A DNA stretch of 64,000 nt, from positions 1-64,000 of the forward strand of contig JAGOAU010000004.1 of NCBI GenBank assembly GCA_017983755.1. The letters run 5' to 3'. Each line of letters begins with the position of its first letter. Position 1 is the first letter of the stretch. The translations under genes and the position numbers were made by a program. This DNA is from Azonexus sp. GTDB lineage: Bacteria; Pseudomonadota; Gammaproteobacteria; Burkholderiales; Rhodocyclaceae. The notes under the pieces were generated by a model. That model had not been told where the DNA came from. It made no database searches and saw only the letters and a list, made by a program, of their open reading frames with translations. This document shows positions 17,870-27,008 of the stretch, one piece after another.

Positions 17870-18861
17870 AAGCCCGCGTCGTCGTTTGCGCCCTTGCGAC
17901 CCTGCTGCTGGCGGCCTGCGGCAGCGCACCGCGCCAGGATGCTGCGGTCGACGGTCAAAAAGGCGGCATTTCCAGGACGCCGACCAAGAAGCCGACGGCC
18001 GTCCTCAAGCGCGGCGGCGGCTTCTACAAGGATGACGGCCCGGCCGACGACATCCCCGACGGCCTCGACGACATCCCCGACGCCGAGCCGAAATGGGAGC
18101 CGCTGCACAAGCCGGCGACCAAGCCCTACGTCGTGCTCGGCAAGGAATACATACCGAACACCGCGGTAAGACCCTACAAGGTGCGCGGCGTCGCCAGCTG
18201 GTACGGCAAGAAATTCCACGGCCAGAAGACCTCGATCGGCGAACCCTACGACATGTTCGCGATGACCGCGGCTCACCCGACCCTGGCCCTGCCCTCCTAT
18301 GTCCGTGTCACCAGCGTGCAGACCGGCAAGGCGGTCATCGTCCGCGTTACCGACCGCGGCCCCTTCCACGCCGACCGCGTCATCGACCTCTCCTACACCG
18401 CCGCCTACAAGCTCGGCCTGATCAACGGCGGCAGCGGCCAGGTCGAGGTCGAGGCCATCGTTCCCGGCGAACCGGCCGGCACCACCTATGCACAGGTCAC
18501 GCCACCGCCGCGGCCGGCCCCCGCCGAACATGACGAAATCGAACTGCTCGCCCGGCGCATGGCGCTCGAGGAGCAACCGGTGCAGACGGCTGCGATGGCC
18601 GGCATGGGCAGCGACAATGGCACCGCAAAGGGAGGGGTCTATCTGCAGCTCGGCGCCTTCGGCAATGCCGACAATGCCGAGAACCTGAAGAACCACCTGA
18701 CCCGCGAACTCGACTGGCTGGCCGAACCGATGCGCGTCCAGCCGGGCGGCGGCATTCATCGCCTGCAGCTCGGTCCCTACGCCAGCCGGGCGGATGCCGA
18801 CCGCGTCGCCGAGAAGATCCGCGCCGCCCTCGGCTACAAGCCGACCGTCATCCTGCGCTGA
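17866..18861 (+). CDS. rlpA: septal ring lytic transglycosylase RlpA
   Basis: 331 residues. It begins with a lipoprotein signal ending in the lipobox LLLAACG. The double-psi beta-barrel follows at about 100-200 (GVASWYGKKFHGQKTSIGEP, then VRVTDRGPFHADRVIDLSYT), with the conserved Asp of the RGP motif region. A SPOR domain sits at the C-terminus (GVYLQLGAFGNADNAENLKN). RlpA cuts peptidoglycan lacking stem peptides, and the SPOR domain binds it at division sites. The start overlaps the rodA stop; a longer open frame upstream is only a shadow of rodA. Confidence 0.95.
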   Translation: MKARVVVCALATLLLAACGSAPRQDAAVDGQKGGISRTPTKKPTAVLKRGGGFYKDDGPADDIPDGLDDIPDAEPKWEPLHKPATKPYVVLGKEYIPNTAVRPYKVRGVASWYGKKFHGQKTSIGEPYDMFAMTAAHPTLALPSYVRVTSVQTGKAVIVRVTDRGPFHADRVIDLSYTAAYKLGLINGGSGQVEVEAIVPGEPAGTTYAQVTPPPRPAPAEHDEIELLARRMALEEQPVQTAAMAGMGSDNGTAKGGVYLQLGAFGNADNAENLKNHLTRELDWLAEPMRVQPGGGIHRLQLGPYASRADADRVAEKIRAALGYKPTVILR

Positions 18862-18967
18862 GCCGGCGCGCCGTCCGGCGCTCTATCTGCCCGCGCTTTG
18901 ACCAGCATCAATGGCAGGGGGTGGCGGCTGGCTATACTGCCCCGCTTACCCTACCGCTCCGATACCC

Positions 18968-19972
18968 ATGCGTCTCCCTGATCTCGTCTGCCCGGCCGGC
19001 AGCCTGCCGGCGCTCAAGGCCGCCGTCGACAACGGCGCCGACGCCGTCTATCTCGGCTTCAAGAACGACACCAACGCGCGCAATTTCGCCGGTCTCAATT
19101 TCGACCCGAAGACCATGGCCGAAGGCATCCGCTACGCCCATGCCAAGGGTCGCGAAGTCCTGCTGGCGATCAACACATTCGCCCAGGCCGGCCGTGTCGG
19201 CGACTGGCAGAAGGCCGTCGATGCCGCGGTCGACCAGGGCGTCGACGCCATCATCCTCGCCGACGTCGGCCTGCTCGATTACGCCCGCAACCGCCACCCG
19301 CAACAGCGCCTGCACCTGTCGGTCCAGGGGTCTGCCACCAGCTACGAGGCGATCAACTTCTGCCATCGCGAATTCGGCGTCCGCCGCGCCGTCCTGCCGC
19401 GGGTGCTGACGCTGGCCCAGGTCGAGCACGTGATCAAGAACACCAGCGTCGAAATCGAGGTCTTCGGTTTCGGCAGCCTGTGCGTGATGAACGAGGGACG
19501 CTGCTGGCTCTCCTCCTACGCCTGCGGCGAATCGCCGAACACCGTCGGCGCCTGCTCGCCGGCCAAGTACGTCAAGTGGGACAAGAAACCGGGCGAAATG
19601 GAAACCCGCCTCAACGGCATCCTGATCGACCGCTTCGGCGACGACGAGCCGGCCGGTTACCCGACGCTGTGCAAGGGCCGCTTCGAGGTCGAAGGTGACA
19701 CCTACTACGCGCTGGAAGAGCCGACCAGCCTCAATGTGCTGGAAATTCTGCCCGAGATCATCAAGATCGGCGTCCGCGCCATCAAGGTCGAAGGCCGCCA
19801 GCGCAGCCCGGCCTATGTCACGCAGGTCACCCGCACGCTGCGCGCGGCGCTCGATTCACTGCGCGACGGCGGCGAGCGCTTCCACGTGAAACCGGCCTGG
19901 CAGGCCGAACTGGCCAAGGTCTCGGAAGGCAGCCAGGCGACGCTCGGCGCCTACAACCGGCCGTGGCGCTGA
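18968..19972 (+). CDS. ubiU: O2-independent ubiquinone biosynthesis protein UbiU (U32 family)
   Basis: 334 residues from [20 protein letters not shown]; an upstream in-frame ATG (18911) adds an atypical leader and was rejected. It is a peptidase-U32-family protein with the four cysteines expected to bind a 4Fe-4S cluster: [18 protein letters not shown] supplies two or more, with GACSPAKY and TLCKGRF. UbiU and UbiV form a complex that hydroxylates the quinone ring without oxygen, using prephenate. It is followed by ubiV (13 bases) and ubiT (2 bases). Confidence 0.94.
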   Translation: MRLPDLVCPAGSLPALKAAVDNGADAVYLGFKNDTNARNFAGLNFDPKTMAEGIRYAHAKGREVLLAINTFAQAGRVGDWQKAVDAAVDQGVDAIILADVGLLDYARNRHPQQRLHLSVQGSATSYEAINFCHREFGVRRAVLPRVLTLAQVEHVIKNTSVEIEVFGFGSLCVMNEGRCWLSSYACGESPNTVGACSPAKYVKWDKKPGEMETRLNGILIDRFGDDEPAGYPTLCKGRFEVEGDTYYALEEPTSLNVLEILPEIIKIGVRAIKVEGRQRSPAYVTQVTRTLRAALDSLRDGGERFHVKPAWQAELAKVSEGSQATLGAYNRPWR

Positions 19973-19985
19973 AGGAAAAGGCAGC

Positions 19986-20888
19986 ATGAAACTCTCGCTC
20001 GGACCCCTGCTCTACTTCTGGCCCAAGGCCGAAGTCATGGAGTTCTACGCCGAAATGGCGCAGAACCCGGCGCTCGACATCATCTACGTCGGCGAAGTCG
20101 TCTGCTCGCGCCGCCAGCAGTTGCGCACCGCCGACTGGGTCGGCCTCGCCCGCGACCTGAGCGACGCCGGCAAGCAGGTCGTCGTCTCCGCCCAGGCCCT
20201 GCTCGAATCCGAAAGCGACCTCAAGGCGCTGCGCCGCCTGATCGACGACGCTGGCTGCATGATCGAAGCCAACGACCTGGGTGCGGTCAACCTCGTCCAC
20301 GGGCAGGATTTCGTCGCCGGCCCGCACCTGAACATCTACAACGAAGCCACCCTCGCCAGCTTCGCCCGCTACGGCATGAAGCGCTGGGTGCCGCCGCTGG
20401 AAGCGACGCGAACGCTGGTCGACACGCTGCACCGCAACCGGCCGGAAGGCGTCGAAACCGAGGTCTTCGCCTTCGGCAAGATTCCGCTCGCCTTCTCGGC
20501 GCGCTGCTTCACCGCCCGCCACTACGACCTGAACAAGGACGACTGCCAGTTCAAGTGCCTCGACCACGCCGAGGGCCTGACGCTGAAGACGCGCGAGGGG
20601 CAGGATTTCCTGACCATCAACGGCATCCAGACCATGTCGGCGCAAAGCTACAACCTGCTGCACGAAATCCCCGACATGCTGCAGATGGGCATCGACATCG
20701 TCCGCATCAGCCCACAGAAACAGCACATTGCCGCGATCATCGGTGCCTTCGATGCGGCCCGGCACGGCGAGTCCATCCACCCCGACACCTGCGGCTGGAA
20801 CGCCAGCGGCCTGGTCGACGGCTACTGGTTCGGCGATGCCGGCATCGTCCAGCGCCACACGCAAGCCCTTGCCCAAATCGGAGCCTGA
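19986..20888 (+). CDS. ubiV: O2-independent ubiquinone biosynthesis protein UbiV (U32 family)
   Basis: 300 residues, starting [20 protein letters not shown]. Candidate cluster cysteines are in [13 protein letters not shown] and in the [20 protein letters not shown] motif, which together match the UbiV four-Cys pattern. It partners UbiU in anaerobic ring hydroxylation. The typical EVVCSRR motif distinguishes it from tRNA-modifying TrhP-type U32 proteins. Confidence 0.94.
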   Translation: MKLSLGPLLYFWPKAEVMEFYAEMAQNPALDIIYVGEVVCSRRQQLRTADWVGLARDLSDAGKQVVVSAQALLESESDLKALRRLIDDAGCMIEANDLGAVNLVHGQDFVAGPHLNIYNEATLASFARYGMKRWVPPLEATRTLVDTLHRNRPEGVETEVFAFGKIPLAFSARCFTARHYDLNKDDCQFKCLDHAEGLTLKTREGQDFLTINGIQTMSAQSYNLLHEIPDMLQMGIDIVRISPQKQHIAAIIGAFDAARHGESIHPDTCGWNASGLVDGYWFGDAGIVQRHTQALAQIGA

Positions 20889-20890
20889 GC

Positions 20891-21343
20891 ATGAATGCGA
20901 CTTTCACCATCCCCAAATTCCGCCTGCCCGGCTTTGTCGCCGAAATCGGCCGGAAACTGCCGCAATGGCCGCATGCCGTCGCCTTGGTCGGCGGCCTCAA
21001 CGCCGCCCTTAAAATGAATTTGCTGCCGGAAGACGGGTTGACCGCGCTCGAGGACAAGCTGTTCCGCGTCCGCGTCCTCGATACTGGCGGCGAGGCCTGC
21101 TATACCTACCGCGACGGCCTGTTCCGCCCGGTTTTCCGCCCCGCGAGCGAACCCGACCTCGCCTTCGCCGCCAACCTCTCGGCCTACCTGCAACTGCTGG
21201 CGCGCCAGGAAGACCCGGACACGCTGTTCTTCAACCGCGAACTGGAAATCACCGGTGACACCGAACTCGGCCTGATCGTCAAGAACATGCTCGACGCGAT
21301 CGACTGGCCACAACTGCCGAAACCGCCGCTACTGTCGCGCTGA
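20891..21343 (+). CDS. ubiT: ubiquinone biosynthesis accessory factor UbiT (SCP2 domain)
   Basis: 150 residues from ATG 20891, two bases after ubiV. The SCP2-like lipid-binding domain covers most of the protein: DKLFRVRVLDTGGEACYTYR, DLAFAANLSAYLQLLARQED and FNRELEITGDTELGLIVKNM. UbiT binds lipids and is required with UbiU and UbiV when oxygen is absent. The co-linear ubiUVT set implies that the organism makes ubiquinone under anaerobic or denitrifying conditions. Confidence 0.92.
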   Translation: MNATFTIPKFRLPGFVAEIGRKLPQWPHAVALVGGLNAALKMNLLPEDGLTALEDKLFRVRVLDTGGEACYTYRDGLFRPVFRPASEPDLAFAANLSAYLQLLARQEDPDTLFFNRELEITGDTELGLIVKNMLDAIDWPQLPKPPLLSR

Positions 21344-21386
21344 GAAATTCCCCCGAAATTCGGGTCGACCGCAGGCGCCCTGCCGT

Positions 21387-21764
21387 TCAATCGCCGATCG
21401 AAATATCCCCGCCCGCGGCCTGCTCGGCCGGGTGCTTCTCCTGCCGCAGATTGCCGCCTGAACCCGCCGGGCAGTTCGGCTCGTCGACTGCGACGAGGCT
21501 GACCGTTTCTTCCTGCACCACTGGTGTCGCCAGCGCAGCAGCCGTGCTCAGGCTGTTGCCGCCGAGATAGACGCGCAACCCGTCGGCAAGTGCGCCGTCG
21601 CGACAGAGCAGGCGTTCGCCCAGCGCCGGATAGCTGTGGGCGACGGCCGCAAGGATCTCGCCTACCGTTTCGCCGCTGGCCATGACTTCCTCCCGACCGT
21701 CGGCATAGGCGCGCAAGGCCGGCGGAATATGGACCGAGACCACGGGAAATTCGCTCATCAGCAT
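21387..21764 (-). CDS. MoaD/ThiS-like beta-grasp protein with an extended tail
   Basis: 125 residues from ATG 21764, preceded by a very strong Shine-Dalgarno (AAAGGAGGTG). Residues 7-93 have the ubiquitin-like beta-grasp pattern of sulfur-carrier proteins: VSVHIPPALRAYADGREEVM, GETVGEILAAVAHSYPALGE, DGLRVYLGGNSLSTAAALAT and EETVSLVAV. Functional carriers end in Gly-Gly. Here the domain continues into a polar tail of about 30 residues with internal GSGG (101-104) and AAGGD (117-120). Either the tail is cleaved to expose a di-glycine, or the protein is not a sulfur carrier. It lies between ubiT (convergent) and phaC, with the phaC terminator between. Confidence 0.65.
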   Translation of the reverse strand: MLMSEFPVVSVHIPPALRAYADGREEVMASGETVGEILAAVAHSYPALGERLLCRDGALADGLRVYLGGNSLSTAAALATPVVQEETVSLVAVDEPNCPAGSGGNLRQEKHPAEQAAGGDISIGD

Positions 21765-21818
21765 GGCACACCTCCTTTTTCGGTATACGTTGGACAAGCG
21801 GCAGGAGAGAAGTTCACG

Positions 21819-21843
21819 AAAAACGGGAGGCCGTGGCCTCCCG
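21819..21843 (-). terminator. rho-independent terminator of phaC
   Basis: On the minus strand CGGGAGGCC pairs with GGCCTCCCG, followed by TTTTT (the A run at 21819-21823 on the plus strand). It lies 25 bases past the phaC stop, separating it from the MoaD-like gene. Confidence 0.85.
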
Positions 21844-21868
21844 TCATTGTGCTGCCGGGGCTTTCGCC

Positions 21869-23707
21869 TTACTTGGCCTTCTTCTGGGCGTCCAGGCGGA
21901 ACTTGACGTAGCTGCCCGGGGCGTCCTCGATCACCTTGAGCGTGCCGTCGGCCGGCTGGCGCGCCTTGACCTTGGCGGAACCACCCGGCAGGCTGGTCAC
22001 CCACTGGTTCCAGTGCGTCCACCACGAACCGGCGTTCTGCGTCGCGCCGGCGAGGAAGTCTTCCGGGCTTTCCGGCAGGTTGCCGTCGGTGGCGTCGTTG
22101 GTCCAGAAGCCGTACTTGTTGGCGACCGGCGGGTTGACGATGCCGGCGATGTGGCCGGAGCCGCCGAGGACGAACTTGGTGTTGCCGGACGGCAGGCGGG
22201 CGCCCATGTAGGTGCTCTTCCACGGGGCGATGTGGTCTTCGACCGTGGAGATGAAGTAGCACGGGGTCTTGACCTTGCTGATGTCGATCTTGACGCCGCC
22301 CAGCGTGATGCCGCCCGGTTCCTTGAGCAGGTTGCCGAGGTACATGTTGCGCAGGTAGAAGCTGTGCATCGCCGCCGGCATCCGGGTCGAGTCGGAGTTC
22401 CAGTAAAGCAGGTCGAAGGGGAAGGGATCCTTGCCCATCAGGTAGTTGTTGACCACGAAGGACCAGATCAGGTCGTTGGCGCGCAGCATGTTGAAGGTAC
22501 CGGCCATTTCCGAGCCTTCGAGGTAGCCGCGTTCCTGCATCCGCTTTTCGAGACCGGAAACGGCGCCTTCATCGAGGAAGATGCCGAGTTCGCCCGGATC
22601 GGAGAAATCGAGCATGGTGGTGAAGAAGGTAGCTGAAGCCGCACGCTTGTCCTTCTTGGCCGCCATGTAGGCCAGCGTAGTCATGGTCAGCGTGCCGCCC
22701 AGACAGTAGCCGGCCAGGTTGACGCTGTCCTCGCCGGTGTGCGCGCAGACCTGGTTGATGGCCTCGATCGAGCCTTCGAGCAGGTAGTTTTCGAAGGACT
22801 TCTGGGCCAGCTTCTCGTCCGGGTTGATCCACGACATGATGAAGGTGGTGTGCCCCTGGTCGGTCGCCCACTTGACCATCGAGTTCTTCTCGCGCAGGTC
22901 GAGGATGTAATACTTGTTGATCCACGGCGGGACGATCAGCAAGGGCTTCTTGTACTGGTCGGGCGTGCTCGGGTTGTACTGGATCAGCTGGAACAGTTCG
23001 TTCTGGAAGACCACCTTGCCCGGCGTCGTGGCGACGTTCTTCCCCATTTCGAAGGCCGACGTGTCGGTCATCCGGATACGCAGCTGGCCGTCGCCCGATT
23101 CGACGTCGTGCAGCAGGTTGTTGAGGCCCTTGATCAGGTTCTGGCCGTGGCTCTTGACGGTCTCGCGGAAGACTTCCGGGTTGGTCAGTGCGAAGTTGGA
23201 CGGCGACAGGGCATCGATGTACTGGCGGGTGAAGAAGTTGACCTTCTGCTGGGTGTTTTCGTCGAGGCCTTCGGTGCCGGCGACGGTGTCATGCAGGTGG
23301 CGGGCGGTGATCAGGTAGGACTGCTTGACGAAATCGAACAGGAAATGCTCTTCCCATTCCTCGTCCTTGAAACGGTTGTCGCCCTTCTTGGGCGCAGCGA
23401 TCGGGGACTGCACCGGCATCCCCAGCATCTTCATCGAGGTGTTCTGCCACAGCGAGAAGTAGTCCCACATCATGTTCATCTGCGTCTGGGCCATCTTGTA
23501 CGGATTGGCCATCAGGCGCGAGGACAGGTCCATGAAGGCCTTGGCGACGCCCAGTTCGTCGGACGGCGCTTCGACGCCATCCTTGGCTTTCTTTTCCATG
23601 AACTGGGTAATCAGGCGGGAAGCGCGCTGGGCGACTTCGGCGTAGGTCTTGGCCATCTCGGCCGGGTTGGGCAGATTGCCTGCCTTGTCTTCGGTTTGCT
23701 GCGACAT
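21869..23707 (-). CDS. phaC: class I poly(3-hydroxyalkanoate) synthase
   Basis: 612 residues. The lipase-like box is GYCLGGT, where Cys replaces the Ser of lipases, as in all PHA synthases. The N-terminal domain and the PWINKYYILDLREKNSMVKW segment are typical of class I enzymes. The catalytic Asp and His fall in the C-terminal part (EDHIAPWKS and GSGHIAGIVNPP). It polymerises (R)-3-hydroxyacyl-CoA into storage granules. ATG 23707 after GAGGGAGTTTGAGA was preferred over an upstream TTG. It starts 2 bases after the MBL-fold gene, so the two form an operon ended by the terminator at 21819. Confidence 0.96.
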   Translation of the reverse strand: MSQQTEDKAGNLPNPAEMAKTYAEVAQRASRLITQFMEKKAKDGVEAPSDELGVAKAFMDLSSRLMANPYKMAQTQMNMMWDYFSLWQNTSMKMLGMPVQSPIAAPKKGDNRFKDEEWEEHFLFDFVKQSYLITARHLHDTVAGTEGLDENTQQKVNFFTRQYIDALSPSNFALTNPEVFRETVKSHGQNLIKGLNNLLHDVESGDGQLRIRMTDTSAFEMGKNVATTPGKVVFQNELFQLIQYNPSTPDQYKKPLLIVPPWINKYYILDLREKNSMVKWATDQGHTTFIMSWINPDEKLAQKSFENYLLEGSIEAINQVCAHTGEDSVNLAGYCLGGTLTMTTLAYMAAKKDKRAASATFFTTMLDFSDPGELGIFLDEGAVSGLEKRMQERGYLEGSEMAGTFNMLRANDLIWSFVVNNYLMGKDPFPFDLLYWNSDSTRMPAAMHSFYLRNMYLGNLLKEPGGITLGGVKIDISKVKTPCYFISTVEDHIAPWKSTYMGARLPSGNTKFVLGGSGHIAGIVNPPVANKYGFWTNDATDGNLPESPEDFLAGATQNAGSWWTHWNQWVTSLPGGSAKVKARQPADGTLKVIEDAPGSYVKFRLDAQKKAK

Positions 23708-23709
23708 TC

Positions 23710-24768
23710 TCAAACTCCCTCTCTGTCAGTACGCGGCTGGTGGTTATGGTGGCGCCGCAGGTATCGAATTACACCGTCGGCGTCGCTGCTGCATGACAAC
23801 CGTCCAGCTTGTTGAAGGTGGTTCAGATGAGCGATCGCCTCGCCCATGGCAAACATGGTCTGATGCGTATCGAGCGCCCGCTGAAACAGGGTATCGAGCA
23901 ACTCGGCCGCACTTTTCGGCGCCTCCTCACATGCTTCCTCCAGCGCCCGCAACCGCTCCTCGTGGTGCTCGCGCAAGGCTTTCACCCGGGCCTGGACGCC
24001 GGTAAAAGGCAAGCCGTGCGAGGGCAGGACCAGGGTTTCTTCAGGCATTTCACCAGCCAGTTCCTCCAGCGATTCCAGAAACCAGCCCAAGGCATCGGCA
24101 TCCGGGGTCGCCGCGAAGACACTGATATTCGTTGAAATTCTCGGCAAAAGCATGTCGCCGGAAATTAACACGCCGAGTTCGGCGCAGTAAAGCGCCATAT
24201 GCTCGGGTGCATGGCCGTGGCCGATGATTATTTGCCATTTCCTGCCGTCGACCGCAACCGCGTCGCCCGCCTTCAGGCGATGGTAGTGCTGGGGCAGCGC
24301 CGGCACCGCCTTGCGGTAGCCAGAGCCACGCTTTTCGAATTTGGCCAGGTGCTCGGCATCCAGTCCATGCTGGCGGAACTGTTCGACCATGAAACGCGCC
24401 CCGTGACCGCCGACTTCGTTCCAAACCACATGCGCGGTGAGGAATTCGCCGGTGGTCATCCACAGCGGCGCCCCGGTCCGCTCCATCAGCCAGGCAGCGA
24501 GGCCGAGATGATCGGGATGGAAGTGGGTGACGATCAGCCGCTTCACCGGCCCGTCGAGCTTGTCGATGATCTGCGTCCAGGTCGCCATCACCGCGTCGTT
24601 CGGGAAACCGGTATCGACGATGGTCCAGCCGTCACCGTCGCGCAGCAGCCAGAGATTGATGTGGTCGAGCTGAAACGGCAGGGGCATGCGCAGCCAGAAG
24701 ACGCCGGCAGCCACTTCGATCAGCTCGCCCGCGCCGGGATGGCGGGGATGGGGATAATGCAGGGACAT
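23710..24768 (-). CDS. metallo-beta-lactamase fold hydrolase
   Basis: 352 residues from MSLHYPHPRHPGAGELIEVA. The MBL zinc motif is VTHFHPDHLGLAAWL (HxHxDH), with further ligands in IIGHGHAPEHMALY, SGDMLLPRIS and LPSHGLPF. The C-terminal helical domain is that of the LACTB2-like thioesterase/hydrolase group. The substrate is not known. Its position directly before phaC suggests a role in acyl-CoA or polymer metabolism. It diverges from liuR, so the 100-bp gap holds promoters for both. Confidence 0.85.
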   Translation of the reverse strand: MSLHYPHPRHPGAGELIEVAAGVFWLRMPLPFQLDHINLWLLRDGDGWTIVDTGFPNDAVMATWTQIIDKLDGPVKRLIVTHFHPDHLGLAAWLMERTGAPLWMTTGEFLTAHVVWNEVGGHGARFMVEQFRQHGLDAEHLAKFEKRGSGYRKAVPALPQHYHRLKAGDAVAVDGRKWQIIIGHGHAPEHMALYCAELGVLISGDMLLPRISTNISVFAATPDADALGWFLESLEELAGEMPEETLVLPSHGLPFTGVQARVKALREHHEERLRALEEACEEAPKSAAELLDTLFQRALDTHQTMFAMGEAIAHLNHLQQAGRLSCSSDADGVIRYLRRHHNHQPRTDREGV

Positions 24769-24870
24769 GAACGATCCGCTCGACAGGGCCGCACAAGTTA
24801 CCATACGGTAGCGGATTGAAAAAAGCCCCCGCTTCTGATTTACTGAAACGACATCGACAAGGAACCCGAA

Positions 24871-25263
24871 TTGAACCAGCCGGCCGCGACTTTCGCCATC
24901 TCCGACCTTGCCCGCGAATTCGGCATCACGCCGCGCACCATCCGTTTCTGGGAAGACCAGGGCATCCTCGCTCCCGAACGCGAAGGCAGCAAGCGCGTGT
25001 TCACCCGCCGCGACCGCGCGCGCCTGAAGATGGCCCTGCGCGGCAAGCGCCTCGGTCTGTCGCTGGCCGAGATCAAGGATCTGATCGGCATGTATTCGAG
25101 CACCGAGGACGAAACGCCGCAGTTGCTGGAATGCCTGCGCGTCATGTCGAGCCGCCGGGAAGCGCTCGAACAGCAGCGCGAAGACATCGAGGCCATGCTG
25201 GCTGAAATCGGCCAGTTCGAAACGCTGTGCCGGCAGGAACTGACGCGTCGCAACGGAGCATGA
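24871..25263 (+). CDS. liuR: MerR-family regulator of leucine/isovalerate catabolism (LiuR)
   Basis: 130 residues from TTG 24871, after AAGGAACCCGAA. The MerR winged helix (FAISDLAREFGITPRTIRFW, EDQGILAPEREGSKRVFTRR) and a C-terminal coiled coil (LEQQREDIEAMLAEIGQFET) are clear. No effector cysteine pattern is present. LiuR-type regulators control the liu pathway in proteobacteria, and this gene heads a complete liu cluster. A LiuR-like box lies 18 bases after its stop. Confidence 0.85.
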   Translation: MNQPAATFAISDLAREFGITPRTIRFWEDQGILAPEREGSKRVFTRRDRARLKMALRGKRLGLSLAEIKDLIGMYSSTEDETPQLLECLRVMSSRREALEQQREDIEAMLAEIGQFETLCRQELTRRNGA

Positions 25264-25280
25264 ATATTTTTACCAACTAG

Positions 25281-25308
25281 TTGACGTTTACGTCAACGTA
25301 AATACAAT
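25281..25308 (+). promoter_or_regulatory. sigma70-type promoter with overlapping palindromic LiuR-like operators
   Basis: -35 TTGACG (25281-25286) and -10 TACAAT (25303-25308) are 16 bases apart. The region holds two overlapping dyads: TTGACGT-TT-ACGTCAA (25281-25296) and TTTACGT-CA-ACGTAAA (25287-25302), each with perfect 7-bp arms. The second fits the TTTACGT/ACGTAAA half-sites described for LiuR. Transcription would start about 25315, right at the thioesterase start codon. Confidence 0.75.
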
Positions 25309-25316
25309 CACGTCCC

Positions 25317-25766
25317 ATGACCCGCATATCCGACCCGCACTTCGCCGAACGCGTCCGCGACAGCTTCACCCGGCAGAACGCCATGGCCCTGATCGAGGCG
25401 AGCATGCCGGTGATCGAACACGGCCGCACCGAGATCCACCTGCCGCACTGGCCGGGCGTCGAGCAGCAGCACGGCTTCGTGCATGGCGGCGTCGTCGGCA
25501 TGATCGCCGATTCGGCGGCCGGCTACGCGGCGATGACCATGGTGCCCGCCGCGGCCTCGGTGCTGACCGTGGAATACAAGATGAATCTGGTGGCGCCGGC
25601 CGATGGCCAAAAACTGATCGCCCGCGGCAAGGTGGTGCGTCCCGGCCGGACGCTGATCGTCACCCAGGCCGAAGTCCTCGCAGTCAAGGACGGCGTCGAA
25701 ACCTTGTGTGCGCTGATGCAGCAGACCATCATGGTGATGCACGGCAAAACCGAAAAACAGACCTGA
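25317..25766 (+). CDS. PaaI-family hotdog thioesterase
   Basis: 149 residues. The hotdog signature is [20 protein letters not shown] (HGG motif on the central helix) with [20 protein letters not shown] on the sheet. It probably hydrolyses acyl-CoA thioesters, perhaps relieving build-up of branched-chain acyl-CoA in leucine breakdown. There is no ribosome site before the ATG and the predicted transcript start is 1-3 bases upstream, so the mRNA may be leaderless. First structural gene behind the LiuR-like promoter. Confidence 0.85.
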   Translation: MTRISDPHFAERVRDSFTRQNAMALIEASMPVIEHGRTEIHLPHWPGVEQQHGFVHGGVVGMIADSAAGYAAMTMVPAAASVLTVEYKMNLVAPADGQKLIARGKVVRPGRTLIVTQAEVLAVKDGVETLCALMQQTIMVMHGKTEKQT

Positions 25767-25782
25767 TAGCGGAGACAAACCC

Positions 25783-26955
25783 ATGAACATTCCCAGCCTC
25801 GACTTCGGCCTCGGCGAAGACATCAACCTGCTGCGCGACGCCGTGAAGGCCTTTGCCGACGCCGAAATCGCGCCGCGCGCTGCCGAGATAGACCGCATCA
25901 ACGAATTCCCGGCCGACCTGTGGAAGAAGTTCGGCGACATGGGCCTGCTCGGCATGACGGCCGGCGAGGAATACGGCGGCACCAACATGGGCTACCTCGC
26001 GCACATCGTCGCGCTTGAGGAAATCTCGCGCGCCTCGGCCTCGGTAGGCCTCTCCTACGGCGCCCACTCCAACCTCTGTGTCAATCAGATCCGGCGCAAC
26101 GGCAATGAGGCGCAGAAGCAGAAATACCTGCCCAAGCTGATCTCCGGCGACCACGTCGGGGCACTCGCCATGTCCGAACCCGGCGCCGGCTCCGACGTCG
26201 TTTCGATGAAGCTGCGCGCCGACAGGAAAGGCGACCGCTACGTCCTGAACGGTTCCAAGATGTGGATCACCAACGGCGGCGACGCCGACACCCTGGTCGT
26301 CTATGCCAAGACCGATATGGACGCCGGTGCCAAGGGGATGACCGCCTTCATCGTCGAAAAGGGCTTCAAGGGCTTCAGCCACGGCACGCACCTCGACAAA
26401 CTGGGCATGCGCGGCTCCAACACCTTCCCGCTCTTCTTCGACGATTGCGAAGTGCCGGAAGAGAACGTCCTCGGCGGCATCGGCAACGGCACCCGGGTGC
26501 TGATGTCGGGCCTCGACTACGAACGCGCCGTGCTCTGCGGCGGCCCCCTCGGCATCATGGCCGCCTGCATGGATGTCGTCGTTCCCTTCCTGCATGAGCG
26601 CAAGCAGTTCGGGCAGGCGATCGGCGAATTCCAGCTGATGCAGGGCAAGGTCGCCGACATGTATTCGACCTGGATGGCAAACCGCGCCTACGTCTATGCG
26701 CTGGGCCGCGCCTGCGACAACACCGACCACGCCCGGACGTTGCGCAAGGATGCGGCCGGCGCCATTCTGTACTCCGCGGAAAAAGCAACCTGGATGGCCG
26801 GCGAGGCGATCCAGACCCTGGGCGGCGTCGGCTACACCAACGAGTACGCCACCGGCCGCCTGTGGCGCGATGCCAAGCTCTACGAGATCGGGGCAGGCAC
26901 CTCCGAAATCCGTAGAATGCTGATTGGTCGCGAACTCTTCGCCGAAACCGCATAA
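25783..26955 (+). CDS. liuA: isovaleryl-CoA dehydrogenase
   Basis: 390 residues, start [20 protein letters not shown]. Acyl-CoA dehydrogenase motifs are [20 protein letters not shown] (FAD and substrate) and [20 protein letters not shown]. Two features mark isovaleryl-CoA dehydrogenase: the catalytic Glu in GLDYERAVL, and [12 protein letters not shown], where the usual catalytic Glu of other family members is replaced by Gly/Ala. It oxidises isovaleryl-CoA to 3-methylcrotonyl-CoA, the step before the carboxylase encoded by liuB/liuD. Confidence 0.95.
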   Translation: MNIPSLDFGLGEDINLLRDAVKAFADAEIAPRAAEIDRINEFPADLWKKFGDMGLLGMTAGEEYGGTNMGYLAHIVALEEISRASASVGLSYGAHSNLCVNQIRRNGNEAQKQKYLPKLISGDHVGALAMSEPGAGSDVVSMKLRADRKGDRYVLNGSKMWITNGGDADTLVVYAKTDMDAGAKGMTAFIVEKGFKGFSHGTHLDKLGMRGSNTFPLFFDDCEVPEENVLGGIGNGTRVLMSGLDYERAVLCGGPLGIMAACMDVVVPFLHERKQFGQAIGEFQLMQGKVADMYSTWMANRAYVYALGRACDNTDHARTLRKDAAGAILYSAEKATWMAGEAIQTLGGVGYTNEYATGRLWRDAKLYEIGAGTSEIRRMLIGRELFAETA

Positions 26956-26966
26956 CTCGCTCCTGC

Positions 26967-26989
26967 CGGCGCTCCGGACAGGAGCGCCG
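26967..26989 (+). promoter_or_regulatory. hairpin between liuA and the fusion gene
   Basis: CGGCGCTCC and GGAGCGCCG form a perfect 9-bp stem with a GGACA loop, 11 bases after the liuA stop. No T run follows, so it is more likely an mRNA-stabilising or partial-attenuation structure than a terminator. Confidence 0.4.
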
Positions 26990-27008
26990 CAACCAGGAGC
27001 CCTACAGC

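Noticed and set aside
18862..18900. GC-rich dyad after rlpA as a terminator
   Set aside because: Imperfect stem and no T run.
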